A DNA stretch of 64,000 nt from Acidocella aromatica (GTDB lineage Bacteria > Pseudomonadota > Alphaproteobacteria > Acetobacterales > Acetobacteraceae). Position 1 is the stretch's first letter. The number at the start of each line of letters is the position of its first letter. The stretch lies in the NCBI RefSeq assembly GCF_014201825.1, contig NZ_JACHFJ010000001.1:372001-436000 (forward strand), given 5' to 3'. Of this stretch, positions 35,196-44,164 are shown piece by piece. Made by a program: the position numbers and the translations under genes. Below the pieces are notes generated by a model. The model was given only the letters and a program-made list of their open reading frames with translations, was not told the DNA's origin and did no database searches.

Positions 35196-36939
35196 AGAGC
35201 TGCCCACCACGGGGGATCTTGACTTCGGGAGCCGCCAGCTTGCCCGCCCAAATCGGCCACACGCCGCCCCAGCCGGTCCAGATGGCAACGTACTGCTTGC
35301 CGTCGATCTGGTAGGAGATGGGGTTGGAGATGATGCCCGAGGTGAGCTGCGGGCTGGTCCACACCACTTGGCCGGTCTTGGCGTCGAAGGCCTTCAGGTA
35401 GCCATCAACCGTGCCGGAGAACACCAGCCCGCCCTTGGTCGCCAGCGTGCCGGCATCCCAGGGGTAGGAGCTCTTCTGTTCCCAGACCTTCTTGCCGGTC
35501 GAAAGGTCGATCGCCTGCAGCGAACCGTACTGGCCAGGGCTGGTCGGGTCGTCCTTCATCTCGAACTTCTCGCCCAGGAAGGGCAGACCGGCCGAGTAGG
35601 TCACCGGCACGCCGACCATGGTCATGCAGGCGTGCAGCGTGGGCACGTAGGCCATGTTGGTTTCGGGGTCGATGGACCCGGGCCACCAGTTCTTGCCGCC
35701 CAGGAAGCTCGGGCAGGTGAAGATGGACTTGGTCAGCGTCGGCTTCAGCTCTTCGTTGGTGATGGCATGGCCGGTCTTGTCGATGCCCAGGATCGAGGTG
35801 TCGTGGATGAACGGTTTGGCGTAGATCAGCTTACCGTCCGTACGGTCGATGGCATAGAAGTAACCGTTACGGTTGGCCTCGATGACCGCCTTATAGCTCT
35901 TGCCCTCATAGGTGATGTCGGCAAGCTGCGGCGTGTTCACGCCGTCATAGTCCCAGGTGTCGTTGGCGGTGTACTGATAGTACCACTTCATCTTGCCGGT
36001 ATCGGGGTCCAGCGCCAGCAGGGAGTCGGAGTACAGGTTCTTGCCGGGGCGCATCTTGGCCAGCCACGGGCCGGGGTTGCCCACGCCCCAGAGCAGGGTG
36101 TTGGTGTCTGCATCGTAGGTGCCGGTCATCCAGGCGGCGCCGCCGCCGGTCTGGTACATTCCCTTGGGCCAGGTGTCGCCGCCGGGCTCGTCCGGAGAAG
36201 GAATGGTGTAGGTCTTCCACACCTGCTGGCCATTGGTGGCATCGAGGCCCACGATGAAGCCGCGCGCGCCGTACTCGCCGCCGCCGGAGGCGATAATGAC
36301 CTTGCCGTTCACGACCAGTGGTGCCTCGGTGATGGAGTAGCCCACACCCGGCTCGGCCAGGGAGACGTTCCACTGCTCCTTACCGGTGGTGGCGTCCAGC
36401 GCCACGACGTGGTTGTCCAGCGTGCCGAAGATCACCGAGCTGCCATACACGGCCACACCGCGGTTATTGGTGTCACAGCACAAGGTCTTATAGGCCGCCG
36501 GCGCAATCTTGTAATCATACTGCCAGAGCTTCTCGCCGGTCTTGGCATTGTAGGCGATGACGTGATCCTTCGGCGTGGTCACGAACATGTAGTTGCCGGA
36601 GACGATCGGCGTGCCCTCGAAGCCGTCGGGGATGTCGATCTTGCCCGAGGTCCAGGCGGTGGAAAGGGTGGATACGTTGCCGGCGTTGATCTGGTCGAAC
36701 GGCACATAGTCCTGGCCCGCGTAGTCGCGGTTGAACATCAGCCAGCCATCCGAGGTGGAGGCACCGACAAGGTCACTCTGGCTCACCGGGGTGTAGGCAG
36801 GCGCGACAGGCGCAGCCGCGGGGGCGGCGGTCTGCGCCTTGGCAGGCACCGCTAGCGCCGCGCAGGCAGCGAGGGCAAGCCCGGCACAGCCGAACGCGGT
36901 GGCGCCCTTAAGACGGTGTTGGAGACTTATTTTCGGCAT
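35170..36939 (-). CDS. PQQ-dependent alcohol dehydrogenase with lanthanide-type metal site
   Basis: 589 residues: signal peptide (~1-36, ending PAKAQ), then an eight-bladed quinoprotein propeller. PQQ-site features are visible: vicinal Cys154-Cys155 (TLCCDTNNRG), metal ligands Glu222 (GGEYGARGF) and Asn288 (GVGNPGPW), and catalytic Asp330 in NDTWDYDG. Asp332, two residues later, is the extra carboxylate that marks lanthanide-dependent XoxF/ExaF/PedH enzymes; Ca-dependent enzymes have Ala, Ser or Thr there. No CxxCH is present, so it is not a quinohaemoprotein. AGGGAG precedes the ATG. Substrate (methanol, ethanol or other alcohol) is not deducible. It opens the xoxFJG-like and pqq block. Confidence 0.93.
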   Translation of the reverse strand: MPKISLQHRLKGATAFGCAGLALAACAALAVPAKAQTAAPAAAPVAPAYTPVSQSDLVGASTSDGWLMFNRDYAGQDYVPFDQINAGNVSTLSTAWTSGKIDIPDGFEGTPIVSGNYMFVTTPKDHVIAYNAKTGEKLWQYDYKIAPAAYKTLCCDTNNRGVAVYGSSVIFGTLDNHVVALDATTGKEQWNVSLAEPGVGYSITEAPLVVNGKVIIASGGGEYGARGFIVGLDATNGQQVWKTYTIPSPDEPGGDTWPKGMYQTGGGAAWMTGTYDADTNTLLWGVGNPGPWLAKMRPGKNLYSDSLLALDPDTGKMKWYYQYTANDTWDYDGVNTPQLADITYEGKSYKAVIEANRNGYFYAIDRTDGKLIYAKPFIHDTSILGIDKTGHAITNEELKPTLTKSIFTCPSFLGGKNWWPGSIDPETNMAYVPTLHACMTMVGVPVTYSAGLPFLGEKFEMKDDPTSPGQYGSLQAIDLSTGKKVWEQKSSYPWDAGTLATKGGLVFSGTVDGYLKAFDAKTGQVVWTSPQLTSGIISNPISYQIDGKQYVAIWTGWGGVWPIWAGKLAAPEVKIPRGGQLYVFALPSS

Positions 36940-37361
36940 TTTTCACTCCCTAGTTAATTTACGCTCGATCTCGTTGACCGCGCCAGCTTCAGCAAGCCTG
37001 AACAGGCCTGCGGCCTCACCCCGGCACGCTGACACGATTACACCTGAAAGTCCTGATACAATGTCGCAATGAAGCGTTCATCCGGCACGCCGCCACGCCA
37101 ATCCGTCCACCCCAATCGGAGAATCCCGGACGCAACACGCCCTGCCTTCATTAGTACGACCATCCTCCATCTCACCGCGTCTCGCGGCTCTTGTTTGTAG
37201 CAAGAGGCTGACAAGCAAACACCATGCCACATTAAAAAACACAGCAATACCTTTGGTTTTACCCAGGGGGCACAGCCACGTTGAGCGTTACAAAATATGA
37301 CAACGCACCAAAATGGAGCGCAACAGCTGTAGCACGCCGCAACATGCCGCGGTGCAACAAA
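36940..37361. other. Intergenic region upstream of the PQQ dehydrogenase
   Basis: No coding frame is convincing. It should hold the promoter of the dehydrogenase block (transcribed leftward). The far part (about 37310-37355) has two closely spaced copies of TGTTGC/GCAACA-like sequence around AACATGCCGCGGTGCAACA, which might be an operator, but this is weak. Confidence 0.35.
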
Positions 37362-38061
37362 TCAGCCTTCGCGGCTCTCCACCCTGAATTGGCGTTTTTC
37401 CAATTCGACGAAATAAGCCGGAACCTCGAAATAGGACTCCATAGCGTACACACCGGGCGTCCTCGGCGAGGCCAGCAATAGCTGCGCGGCAATGGCGAAA
37501 TGGATCTCGTGGCTATCCTGCGCTGGAATCTTGCCGGCATTGGCCTTGATATTGCGCTCGATTACCTTATTCAACAGGTCGAGCAGGCGAACGCTGACAC
37601 CGCCGATCACCATCGGCTCGTCGAAATTGCCAAACCCGGCCTTCACCAGCCCAATTCACGCCTTATGCTCGCGCTGCGGCAGATGCAGCTTCCAAGTAAA
37701 TTCCTGGATGCCCTTCTCGCGGATGCCTTCGGCCAACGGCACCGTGAGCCGCCCGGAATGAGGAGAGCGCGTGAACTCGCAACGCGCCCATGGCTCCGGC
37801 AAGTTGAGCGTTTCCACCCCACTCAACGGCGAGCAGGTGACATGCCTGCCGCCATAAAACTGCGTGCTGGGATAAGCATATTCGGCCAGCACGGCGGAGA
37901 CTGAATAAGGCGGCGTCAAGCACCGCCTCAAGCTCCACCCCCCTGGCCTCGGCGATGCGCCCCACAACCTCCAATGTCGCGGGGTCGATTACATCGCGCG
38001 TCGGCCCTGTGGCGAAATGCCACGTACCCGAGAAATAGGCAGAACTTGCGGGATCGAACAT
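37362..38061 (-). pseudogene. Fused remnants: aldehyde dehydrogenase N-terminus + saccharopine dehydrogenase-like C-terminus
   Basis: From ATG 38061 the minus strand reads an ALDH N-terminus (AYFSGTWHFATGPTRDVIDP, TLEVVGRIAEARG, about 45 codons). A frameshift near 37925 leads into AEYAYPSTQFYGGRHVTCSP, LTVPLAEGIREKG and EFTWKLHLPQREHKA, then an in-frame TGA (37656-37658, expected TGG), then GLVKAGFGNFDEPMVIGG, SHEIHFAI and TPGVYAMESYFEVPAYF. I recognise the second part as the C-terminal domain of a saccharopine-dehydrogenase-like protein, with a further deletion after HEIHFAI. Two neighbouring catabolic genes have collapsed into one dead frame. Confidence 0.7.
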
Positions 38062-38320
38062 GGATGACGCCCTGACATGAGGCACGGAGTGCCAGGGACT
38101 GTACTCAGGCCAAAAAACCACATCAACTCAGGCCGGACACCATACCGCCAGACCAGAATTGCCCAAAAAATAAACGAACCGCTCCATATAATCGTCCAAT
38201 CACACCAGAAAACCGGCAGAAAAATCCAGAATGCACCTGCGAAGCAGCAATAATAAAAGAATATTTCCTGCAAATACCTAAAACTTTTACAAATCAAATG
38301 AACATCATACACAACCCGGG

Positions 38321-38348
38321 TTGACGCATTATTTTCCCCGATTGTACC
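38321..38348 (+). promoter_or_regulatory. Possible promoter before the chimeric ORF and transporter operon
   Basis: TTGACG (38321-38326), 16 bases, then TGTACC (38343-38348), in an AT-rich stretch 28 bases before ATG 38377. The -10 match is poor, so this is tentative. Confidence 0.3.
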
Positions 38349-38376
38349 CTTCAAACTAGCGAAAAACAGAGGCCTC

Positions 38377-38982
38377 ATGCCCAAGACAATCGCATTCTTC
38401 CCAGAGGCCGCGTTTGGCCCCGTACTAAACTCTGTTGACATCGCACATGCGATGGCGGCGCGCGGCCATAAGCCGTTCTTTCTGTCTGCCCCCATGCCGC
38501 CCGAGCAAATGGCAAAATTCCGGGAAGCATTCATCAACGGGCATATCCAGAATTTCACCAAATCCTCCTACGAGCAGATCGACAATTACGCGAAGGATTG
38601 CTGGGCCGCGATCGTGAGCAGCGTCAAATGGGCGCAAAAAGACCTACCCGGCGCGCCTTATCTCCGCGATCCCCTCGTCCTCAGTGAACTAACCTATTGG
38701 GGCACGATCCCCAGCATGATCGAAGAAGAAAGCCGCATCTCCGGCAAGCTGATCCACAAAGGTCCGCAGGGCGAAACCGAATGCGGCTTCTGGGTCTGCA
38801 TATCTGGCAAATGGGAATGCCATGTCACGCTCGACGAGTTCTGCCATTCTCTCGAAGGCCGCGCGACCTATGGGCATGAATCCGGAAAGGTGATGACAAT
38901 CTCACCCGATATGGCGGCGTTCTTTCCACAGGACTGGAAAGGTGTTTGCACCGTGCATGAGACTGTAAAAAACTTTATCTGA
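38377..38982 (+). CDS. Chimeric ORF: glycosyltransferase N-terminus joined in frame to a cupin C-terminus
   Basis: 201 residues without a stop. Residues 1-~93 (TIAFFPEAAFGPVLNSVDIA, HAMAARGHKPFF, YEQIDNYAKDCW, KWAQKDLPG) look like the start of a UGT-type glycosyltransferase missing an internal piece after PFFLS. Residues ~120-201 (TECGFWVCISGKWECHVTLD, EFCHSLEGRATY, FFPQDWKGVCTVHETVKNFI) look like an EutQ/DUF861-type cupin. Neither domain is complete at the junction. I infer an in-frame deletion between two genes; it may be expressed but is unlikely to keep either activity fully. GAGG precedes the ATG. It is 15 bases before the ABC operon and probably co-transcribed. Confidence 0.5.
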   Translation: MPKTIAFFPEAAFGPVLNSVDIAHAMAARGHKPFFLSAPMPPEQMAKFREAFINGHIQNFTKSSYEQIDNYAKDCWAAIVSSVKWAQKDLPGAPYLRDPLVLSELTYWGTIPSMIEEESRISGKLIHKGPQGETECGFWVCISGKWECHVTLDEFCHSLEGRATYGHESGKVMTISPDMAAFFPQDWKGVCTVHETVKNFI

Positions 38983-38997
38983 TTCGTTGACTGAAGG

Positions 38998-40134
38998 ATG
39001 CCGCCCGTGAACGCAACGTCCCTGCCCCGCCACGATGTCCGGCTCGAAAATGTTATGAAACAATTCGGCCCCTGGGTGGCGGTGAACAACATCTCGCTCA
39101 CCATCAATGGCGGGGAATTCTTCTCGCTGCTGGGGCCATCCGGCTGCGGCAAATCCACCACACTCTCGATGATCGGCGGCTTCGAGACACCCAACTCCGG
39201 CGGGATATACCTCGGTGGCGAGGATGTGAGCCGCCTGCCTCCCTACAAGCGGGACGTGAACACCGTGTTCCAGTCCTATGCATTGTTCCCACATCTCGAC
39301 ATCTTCGAGAATGTCGCCTTCGGGCTACGGCGTAAGGGGCTACCCAAGGCGGAAATCCAAAATCGTACGCACGAGATGCTGAATCTCGTCGATCTCACCA
39401 ACTTCGCCAAGCGCAAGCCAGGGCAGCTTTCGGGTGGCCAGCAACAGCGCGTGGCGCTGGCACGTGCGCTGGTCAACCGGCCGAAGCTGCTGCTGCTCGA
39501 CGAACCGCTTGGCGCGCTAGACCTGAAGCTGCGCAAGCAAATGCAGTTCGAGCTGAAGCGCATCCAGAACGAGATCGGCATCACCTTCCTCTTCGTCACC
39601 CATGACCAAGAAGAAGCGATGGCAATGTCCGACCGTCTGGCTGTGATGTCGCGGGGGCAGATCGAGCAGGTTGGCACCCCGGCCGAGGTGTACGACCATC
39701 CGGCCACCGAATTCGTCGCCTCCTTCCTCGGCGCCTCCAACCTCATCCCCGGCGAGGTGACAGCGCGCGATGACGATATCACCAGCGTGAAGCTGGAAGA
39801 TGGCGCTATGGTGAAGCTACCCAGCACGGCGCTGAAAATCTACGGCAAGAGCGTCAAGATTGGCGTGCGGCCCGAGAAGTTCCAGATCATCACCGGCACC
39901 GAAACGCCGGAACCGGGCTGGAACGAGATCGAGGCTATCTCCGGCGTCTCCGTCTATCTCGGGGTCAGCCATCAATACGTGATGACCAGCCGCAGCGGCC
40001 GGCAGCTCAGCGTGTATGAACAGAATTCGGGGCGCGACAGCCCACTCGCCCCCGGCACTACCGTGCGCCTCGCCTGGAATCCGGCGCATACTTTCGCTGT
40101 TGCCTACGACCCAACCAAAGCCGATGGAGAGTGA
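38998..40134 (+). CDS. Polyamine-type ABC transporter ATP-binding protein (PotA-like)
   Basis: 378 residues. Walker A LGPSGCGKSTTL, signature LSGGQQQRVALARAL, Walker B LLLLDEPLGALD and H-loop FLFVTHDQEEAMAMSDR are all intact. The C-terminal TOBE domain (residues ~245-378) is typical of PotA/spermidine-putrescine ATPases. ATG 38998 touches the AAGG ribosome-binding site; the GTG at 39007 is better spaced and may be the true start. It powers uptake through the two permeases encoded downstream. Confidence 0.93.
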   Translation: MPPVNATSLPRHDVRLENVMKQFGPWVAVNNISLTINGGEFFSLLGPSGCGKSTTLSMIGGFETPNSGGIYLGGEDVSRLPPYKRDVNTVFQSYALFPHLDIFENVAFGLRRKGLPKAEIQNRTHEMLNLVDLTNFAKRKPGQLSGGQQQRVALARALVNRPKLLLLDEPLGALDLKLRKQMQFELKRIQNEIGITFLFVTHDQEEAMAMSDRLAVMSRGQIEQVGTPAEVYDHPATEFVASFLGASNLIPGEVTARDDDITSVKLEDGAMVKLPSTALKIYGKSVKIGVRPEKFQIITGTETPEPGWNEIEAISGVSVYLGVSHQYVMTSRSGRQLSVYEQNSGRDSPLAPGTTVRLAWNPAHTFAVAYDPTKADGE

Positions 40135-40135
40135 T

Positions 40136-41362
40136 ATGAGCGAAGACGAACTGCCTGGAAATTCCTCCCAACAAGCCTTCCTGCGCGGCCTCACGCAGCC
40201 ACGCCTGACGCGCCAGAACTTCCTGCGCGGTGCCGCGGGCACCGCACTTGCCGCCCTGACGCCGCAAATCTCCCGCGCCGCAACCGTGACCGACTGGAAC
40301 GCCTGGTGGGCCGCGCAGAAACCCAGCGATCAATTCGTCTTCGCCAACTGGCCCTATTATATCGACGTGCAGGGCAACGGCTCCGACCACCCCTCCATCG
40401 ACGCCTTCACCAAGCAGACCGGCATCAAGGTGAAGTACATGGAGGTGATCCAGAACAACGCGCCGTTCTACGCGCAGATCGCCCCGGTGCTGAAATCCGG
40501 CCAGCCCACCGGGTACGACATGATCGTGATGACCAATCACTGGGAACTCACCGAGCTGATCCTGCAGAAATGGCTGGTGCCGCTGTGGAAGGAGAAGGTG
40601 CCCAACTTCGCCAAATACGCCAGTCCCAGCGTGGTCAGCCCCGCCTACGATCCCGGCAATAAATACACCATGGCCTGGCAGTCTGGCTTCACCGGCATCG
40701 CCTACAACCCCAAGCTGACCAAGCGCGAGATCACCAGCTTCGAGGATCTGTGGGACCCTGCCTTCGCCGGGCATGTCGGCATGTTCAACGACAATACCGA
40801 ACTCGGCAGCGCCGCCCTGCTCAAGCTTGGCATCGATCCCGCCACCTCTACACCGGAGGATTGGCACAAAGCCGCCGCCACCCTGCGCGACCAGAAAGAC
40901 AAAGGCCTGGTACGGCAATATTATGACCAGAGCTATATCAACGCGCTGCAGAACGGCGATATCTGGATAACCCAGGCTTGGTCGGGCGACATCTATCAGG
41001 CCAATTCCAAGGGCTACAAGGACCTAAAATTCGTGGTGCCAAAGGAAGGCATAATGATGTGGCATGACAATATGGCCATTCCCGTCGGCGCGAAGAACCC
41101 GCTCTCGGCGCTGGCCTGGATGAACTACTACTACACGCCGGAAGCCGCCGGCATCATCGAGGATTACATCAACTATATCTGCCCGGTTCCAGCGGCGAAG
41201 GATTACATCCTCAACGTCATCAAGGACCCGGCAGTGGCCAACAGCCCGCTGGTGTTTCCCTCCGATACCGACCTCAAGAAGACGCATGATTTCTACGCCT
41301 TCAAGAGTTATGCCGAGTTCCAGAAGTGGAACAGCATCTTTAACCCGATCATCCAAGCTTAA
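40136..41362 (+). CDS. Polyamine-type ABC transporter substrate-binding protein (PotD-like)
   Basis: 408 residues from ATG 40136 (GGAGAG upstream, start two bases after the ATPase stop). An unusually long N-region precedes the export signal (LTRQNFLRGAAGTALAALTP), which resembles Tat leaders but has RQ and not RR. The mature protein is a PotD/PotF fold: FANWPYYIDVQGNG, TGYDMIVMTNHWELTELI, YTMAWQSGFTGIAYNPKLT and the late MAIPVGAKNPLSALAWMNYY. It captures the amine substrate in the periplasm. Which amine cannot be read from the sequence. Confidence 0.93.
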   Translation: MSEDELPGNSSQQAFLRGLTQPRLTRQNFLRGAAGTALAALTPQISRAATVTDWNAWWAAQKPSDQFVFANWPYYIDVQGNGSDHPSIDAFTKQTGIKVKYMEVIQNNAPFYAQIAPVLKSGQPTGYDMIVMTNHWELTELILQKWLVPLWKEKVPNFAKYASPSVVSPAYDPGNKYTMAWQSGFTGIAYNPKLTKREITSFEDLWDPAFAGHVGMFNDNTELGSAALLKLGIDPATSTPEDWHKAAATLRDQKDKGLVRQYYDQSYINALQNGDIWITQAWSGDIYQANSKGYKDLKFVVPKEGIMMWHDNMAIPVGAKNPLSALAWMNYYYTPEAAGIIEDYINYICPVPAAKDYILNVIKDPAVANSPLVFPSDTDLKKTHDFYAFKSYAEFQKWNSIFNPIIQA

Positions 41363-41374
41363 GGAAGATACCCC

Positions 41375-42235
41375 ATGCGGCGGCTGCGCGGAAAGCTCTC
41401 CCCCTATCTGCTCAGCCTACCGAGTTGGGTGTATCTGCTGATGTTCTTCCTGATCCCGCTGGGATCGATGCTGGGCATGGCGCTGGCCACGGGCGACCCG
41501 CTCGATGGCTACACCATGTCCGACAATTTCCAGGAATTCGTCGATGCCTTCACGAATTACCAGGATACCTTCTACCGCTCCTTCTGGTACGGCACCGCCT
41601 CCACCGTAGCCACGCTGCTGCTCGCCTATCCAGTGGCGTACTGGATCGCCTTTCACGCTGGGCGCTACAAGAGCAGCTTCCTGTTCCTCATCATGCTGCC
41701 GTTCTTCGTCTCCTTCGTCATCCGCGTGGAGGCGTGGCAGTTCATCCTCGCCGATGAAGGCTTCATCTTCGGCCCGCTGAAGAGCATCGGCCTGCTGCCA
41801 CAGAATTTCCATGTGCTCTCCACGCAATGGGCGGTCATTGGCGGCCTCGTTTACAACAGCTTCGCCTATTATGTACTGCCGCTCTACGTGGTGCTGGAGA
41901 AGATCGACCGCCGCCTCGTGCGCGCCGCCAACGATCTCTACGCCTCCCCGCCCACCGCCTTCGTCAAGATCGTCCTGCCCCTCTCCGCTCCCGGCGTATT
42001 CGCGGGCTTTCTGCTGGTCTTCGTCACCAATGTCGGCGATTTCGTGAATGCCGACATCCTCGGCGGGCCCGGCACCTACATGATCGGCAATGTCATCCAG
42101 GACGCCTTCTTCGTGAACCAGGATTACCCGATGGCCGCCGCCCTCTCCTCCATGCTGATGCTGATGCTGATGATCGCGATCCTACTTTATTCAAAGGCTT
42201 TCGGCACCGACGCCATTCAGGAGTACGCGGCATGA
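41375..42235 (+). CDS. Polyamine-type ABC transporter permease (PotB-like)
   Basis: 286 residues, six membrane helices. The EAA loop region is seen in RAANDLYASPPTAFVKIVLPLSAPGVFAG, where it contacts the ATPase. N-terminal PYLLSLPSWVYLLMFFLIPLGSML is typical of PotB/PotH. It ends in TGA overlapping the next ATG by four bases (42232-42235). Part of the 39-43 kb uptake operon. Confidence 0.93.
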   Translation: MRRLRGKLSPYLLSLPSWVYLLMFFLIPLGSMLGMALATGDPLDGYTMSDNFQEFVDAFTNYQDTFYRSFWYGTASTVATLLLAYPVAYWIAFHAGRYKSSFLFLIMLPFFVSFVIRVEAWQFILADEGFIFGPLKSIGLLPQNFHVLSTQWAVIGGLVYNSFAYYVLPLYVVLEKIDRRLVRAANDLYASPPTAFVKIVLPLSAPGVFAGFLLVFVTNVGDFVNADILGGPGTYMIGNVIQDAFFVNQDYPMAAALSSMLMLMLMIAILLYSKAFGTDAIQEYAA

Positions 42236-43062
42236 GCAGCGTAACCACCCTCCCCGCAACAAAGGCCTACAGCCCAAGCCGCGTTGGCGAGCGTCTGCTC
42301 TCCTTCTTCACCTGGGCGATGATCGCCTACAACATGCTACCCATCGCGGTGATGGTGGTCTTCAGCTTCAACACCGCCCCCAACGGGCATGTGGCTCTGA
42401 AATGGCTTGGCTTTACTCTAGACTCTTACAAGCACGCCTTCGCCATCCAGGACCTCACCGGTGCGCTGGGGAACTCGCTGGAGGTGGCGGCAGGCAGCGC
42501 GCTTATCTCGGTCATCCTCGGCACGCCACTGGCGCTGGCCCTGGCGCGCTACAAATTCTGGGGCAAAACCCTTACCGACATCGTGATCTTCGCCGACATC
42601 GCCGCCCCGGCCGTGGTCGTCGGCGCCTCGCTGCTGGCGCTGTTCCTCACGCTCAACCTGCCGCGCGGGCTGCTCACCATCTTCATCGCGCATGTGGCCT
42701 TCAACGTCGCCTTCGCGGTGGTGGTCATCCGCGCCCGCGTCTCAGGGCTGGACCGCGCGCTGGACCGCGCCGCGGCGGATCTCGGCGCAACACCCTGGGT
42801 CGCGTTCTGGACGGTGGTGTTCCCCCTGATCCTGCCCGGTATTATCGGCGCCTGGCTGCTCTGCTTCATGCTCTCCATCGACGATCTGATCATCACCACC
42901 TTCGTCGCCGGGCAGACACTCACCTTCCCGCTCTGGGTTTACGGCGCCACCAAGATCGGCACGCCCCCGCAGGTCTTCGTGCTCAGCACCTTCGTGTTCA
43001 TCGGCGGCGTGCTGCTTGCGCTGGCCAACGCGGCACTCTCGAGAAAGCGCGAAAGCGCCTGA
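42232..43062 (+). CDS. Polyamine-type ABC transporter permease (PotC-like)
   Basis: 276 residues from ATG 42232. Six helices; the EAA-type loop reads RAAADLGATPWVAFWTVVFP LILPGI (about residues 178-200), and the N-terminal part contains YNMLPIAVMVVFSFNTAPNG. FMLSIDDLIITTFVAG is conserved in PotC/PotI. It closes the uptake operon and converges on the AraC gene with only four bases between stops. Confidence 0.93.
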   Translation: MSSVTTLPATKAYSPSRVGERLLSFFTWAMIAYNMLPIAVMVVFSFNTAPNGHVALKWLGFTLDSYKHAFAIQDLTGALGNSLEVAAGSALISVILGTPLALALARYKFWGKTLTDIVIFADIAAPAVVVGASLLALFLTLNLPRGLLTIFIAHVAFNVAFAVVVIRARVSGLDRALDRAAADLGATPWVAFWTVVFPLILPGIIGAWLLCFMLSIDDLIITTFVAGQTLTFPLWVYGATKIGTPPQVFVLSTFVFIGGVLLALANAALSRKRESA

Positions 43063-43066
43063 TCCC

Positions 43067-44071
43067 TCAAGAGAGCCGAGCCCTCGCCTGCTGGCGATAG
43101 GCGGCGGGGGCGAAGCCTGTCCGGGCACGGAAGGCGCGGGAGAAGGCGCTGATCTCGCTATAGCCCAGCCTCTCGCCTATCGCTGTTACAGGCAAATCCG
43201 TCTGCCCCAGCAATGCCTCGGCCAGCCGCCCCCGCACGCCATTGCGCAACTCCGCGAAATTCAGCCCCAACGTCTTGAGGCGGCGTTGCAGGCTGCGCAG
43301 GCTCATGCCGAAATCAGCGGCGGCATCCGCCACATCGGCACGTAGCCCGTTGCACAGGCATGCCGCAATCCACGCCTCCAGCCCATGCCGCAACTCCAGC
43401 CGCTGCTCGCGCGCGCCCAGCTCGTCATCCAACTCGGCCCGCAACGCCGCGTATCGTCCATCATCCGCCCCAAGCGGACTGAGGGCAAGAAACGATGCTG
43501 GAAACAGCAGCGCGTTCTGCGCCGTGCCAAAACGCAGCGGACAGCCAAAATGCCCCCGATACGCGCCCAGCGCCTCAGCCGGATCATGCGCGAGTTCCAC
43601 CCCCAGCTTGCGCCACGCCTCGCCCAGCAGCACACGCATGAAACCGTCTTCCATCGCGAGGGTAAAGTTGGCATCCTGCACACGGCAACGCACGGTAGGG
43701 TCGATAATGGCGTAGGAAAGCCGCGCCACCCCATTGCTCACGGCAAGGCAGCTTACGCTATTGGTCTGCACCAGGCTGAAATAATGCACGAAAGCCGCAA
43801 CCGCCTCTCCCACACTTGGCGCCGCCTGCATCAGCGCACCAAGCTTGCCAAGCGCGCTCACATGAAACCGCCGCCCCAGCGTCAACCCAAACGTGGCATC
43901 GCCCAGCTCAGCTGCGGCGGTCTCCAGCGCGGAGGTAAAAGTGGCTAGCGGGAACAACTCGCCCGCCGCTGGGTACAACGCCGCCGTAGCACCCGTCAGC
44001 GGGCCGATATAGGCCAGACGCGGCCGCTCGCGCGTGATCGCCGTCAGGGCATCCCTGGCGATGCCGGTCAT
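43067..44071 (-). CDS. AraC-family transcriptional regulator
   Basis: 334 residues from ATG 44071 (a TTG start at 44104 is possible). The N-terminal ~230 residues match the arabinose-binding-like ligand domain of OruR/ArgR-type regulators (FPLATFTSALETAAAELGDA; FGLTLGRRFHVSALGKLG). The C-terminal AraC domain has two helix-turn-helix units: DFGMSLRSLQRRLKTLGLNF and LPVTAIGERLGYSEISAFSR then FRARTGFAPAAYR. It follows the amine operon in the same direction and faces the transporter operon, so it likely controls both. Confidence 0.9.
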   Translation of the reverse strand: MTGIARDALTAITRERPRLAYIGPLTGATAALYPAAGELFPLATFTSALETAAAELGDATFGLTLGRRFHVSALGKLGALMQAAPSVGEAVAAFVHYFSLVQTNSVSCLAVSNGVARLSYAIIDPTVRCRVQDANFTLAMEDGFMRVLLGEAWRKLGVELAHDPAEALGAYRGHFGCPLRFGTAQNALLFPASFLALSPLGADDGRYAALRAELDDELGAREQRLELRHGLEAWIAACLCNGLRADVADAAADFGMSLRSLQRRLKTLGLNFAELRNGVRGRLAEALLGQTDLPVTAIGERLGYSEISAFSRAFRARTGFAPAAYRQQARARLS

Positions 44072-44164
44072 GATCGCTCCAGGCGGAGAGAGGCTCGGCA
44101 ACACGGCGGCATACCTCCTTTCGTCAAGCGCAGCTAAAGACCAAGCAAGTTCCGTGCCCCATGC

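Noticed and set aside
35170-36939. Quinohaemoprotein (type II or membrane-bound III) alcohol dehydrogenase
   Set aside because: No CxxCH haem motif exists in the 589 residues, and the acceptor cytochrome is encoded separately.
37989-38561. Minus-strand frame with hydrophobic, Trp/Phe-rich stretches across the AT-rich region near 38.2 kb
   Set aside because: It resembles a membrane protein only because the AT-rich DNA yields Phe/Ile/Tyr codons. It has no good start or ribosome-binding site and overlaps the ALDH remnant and the chimeric ORF.
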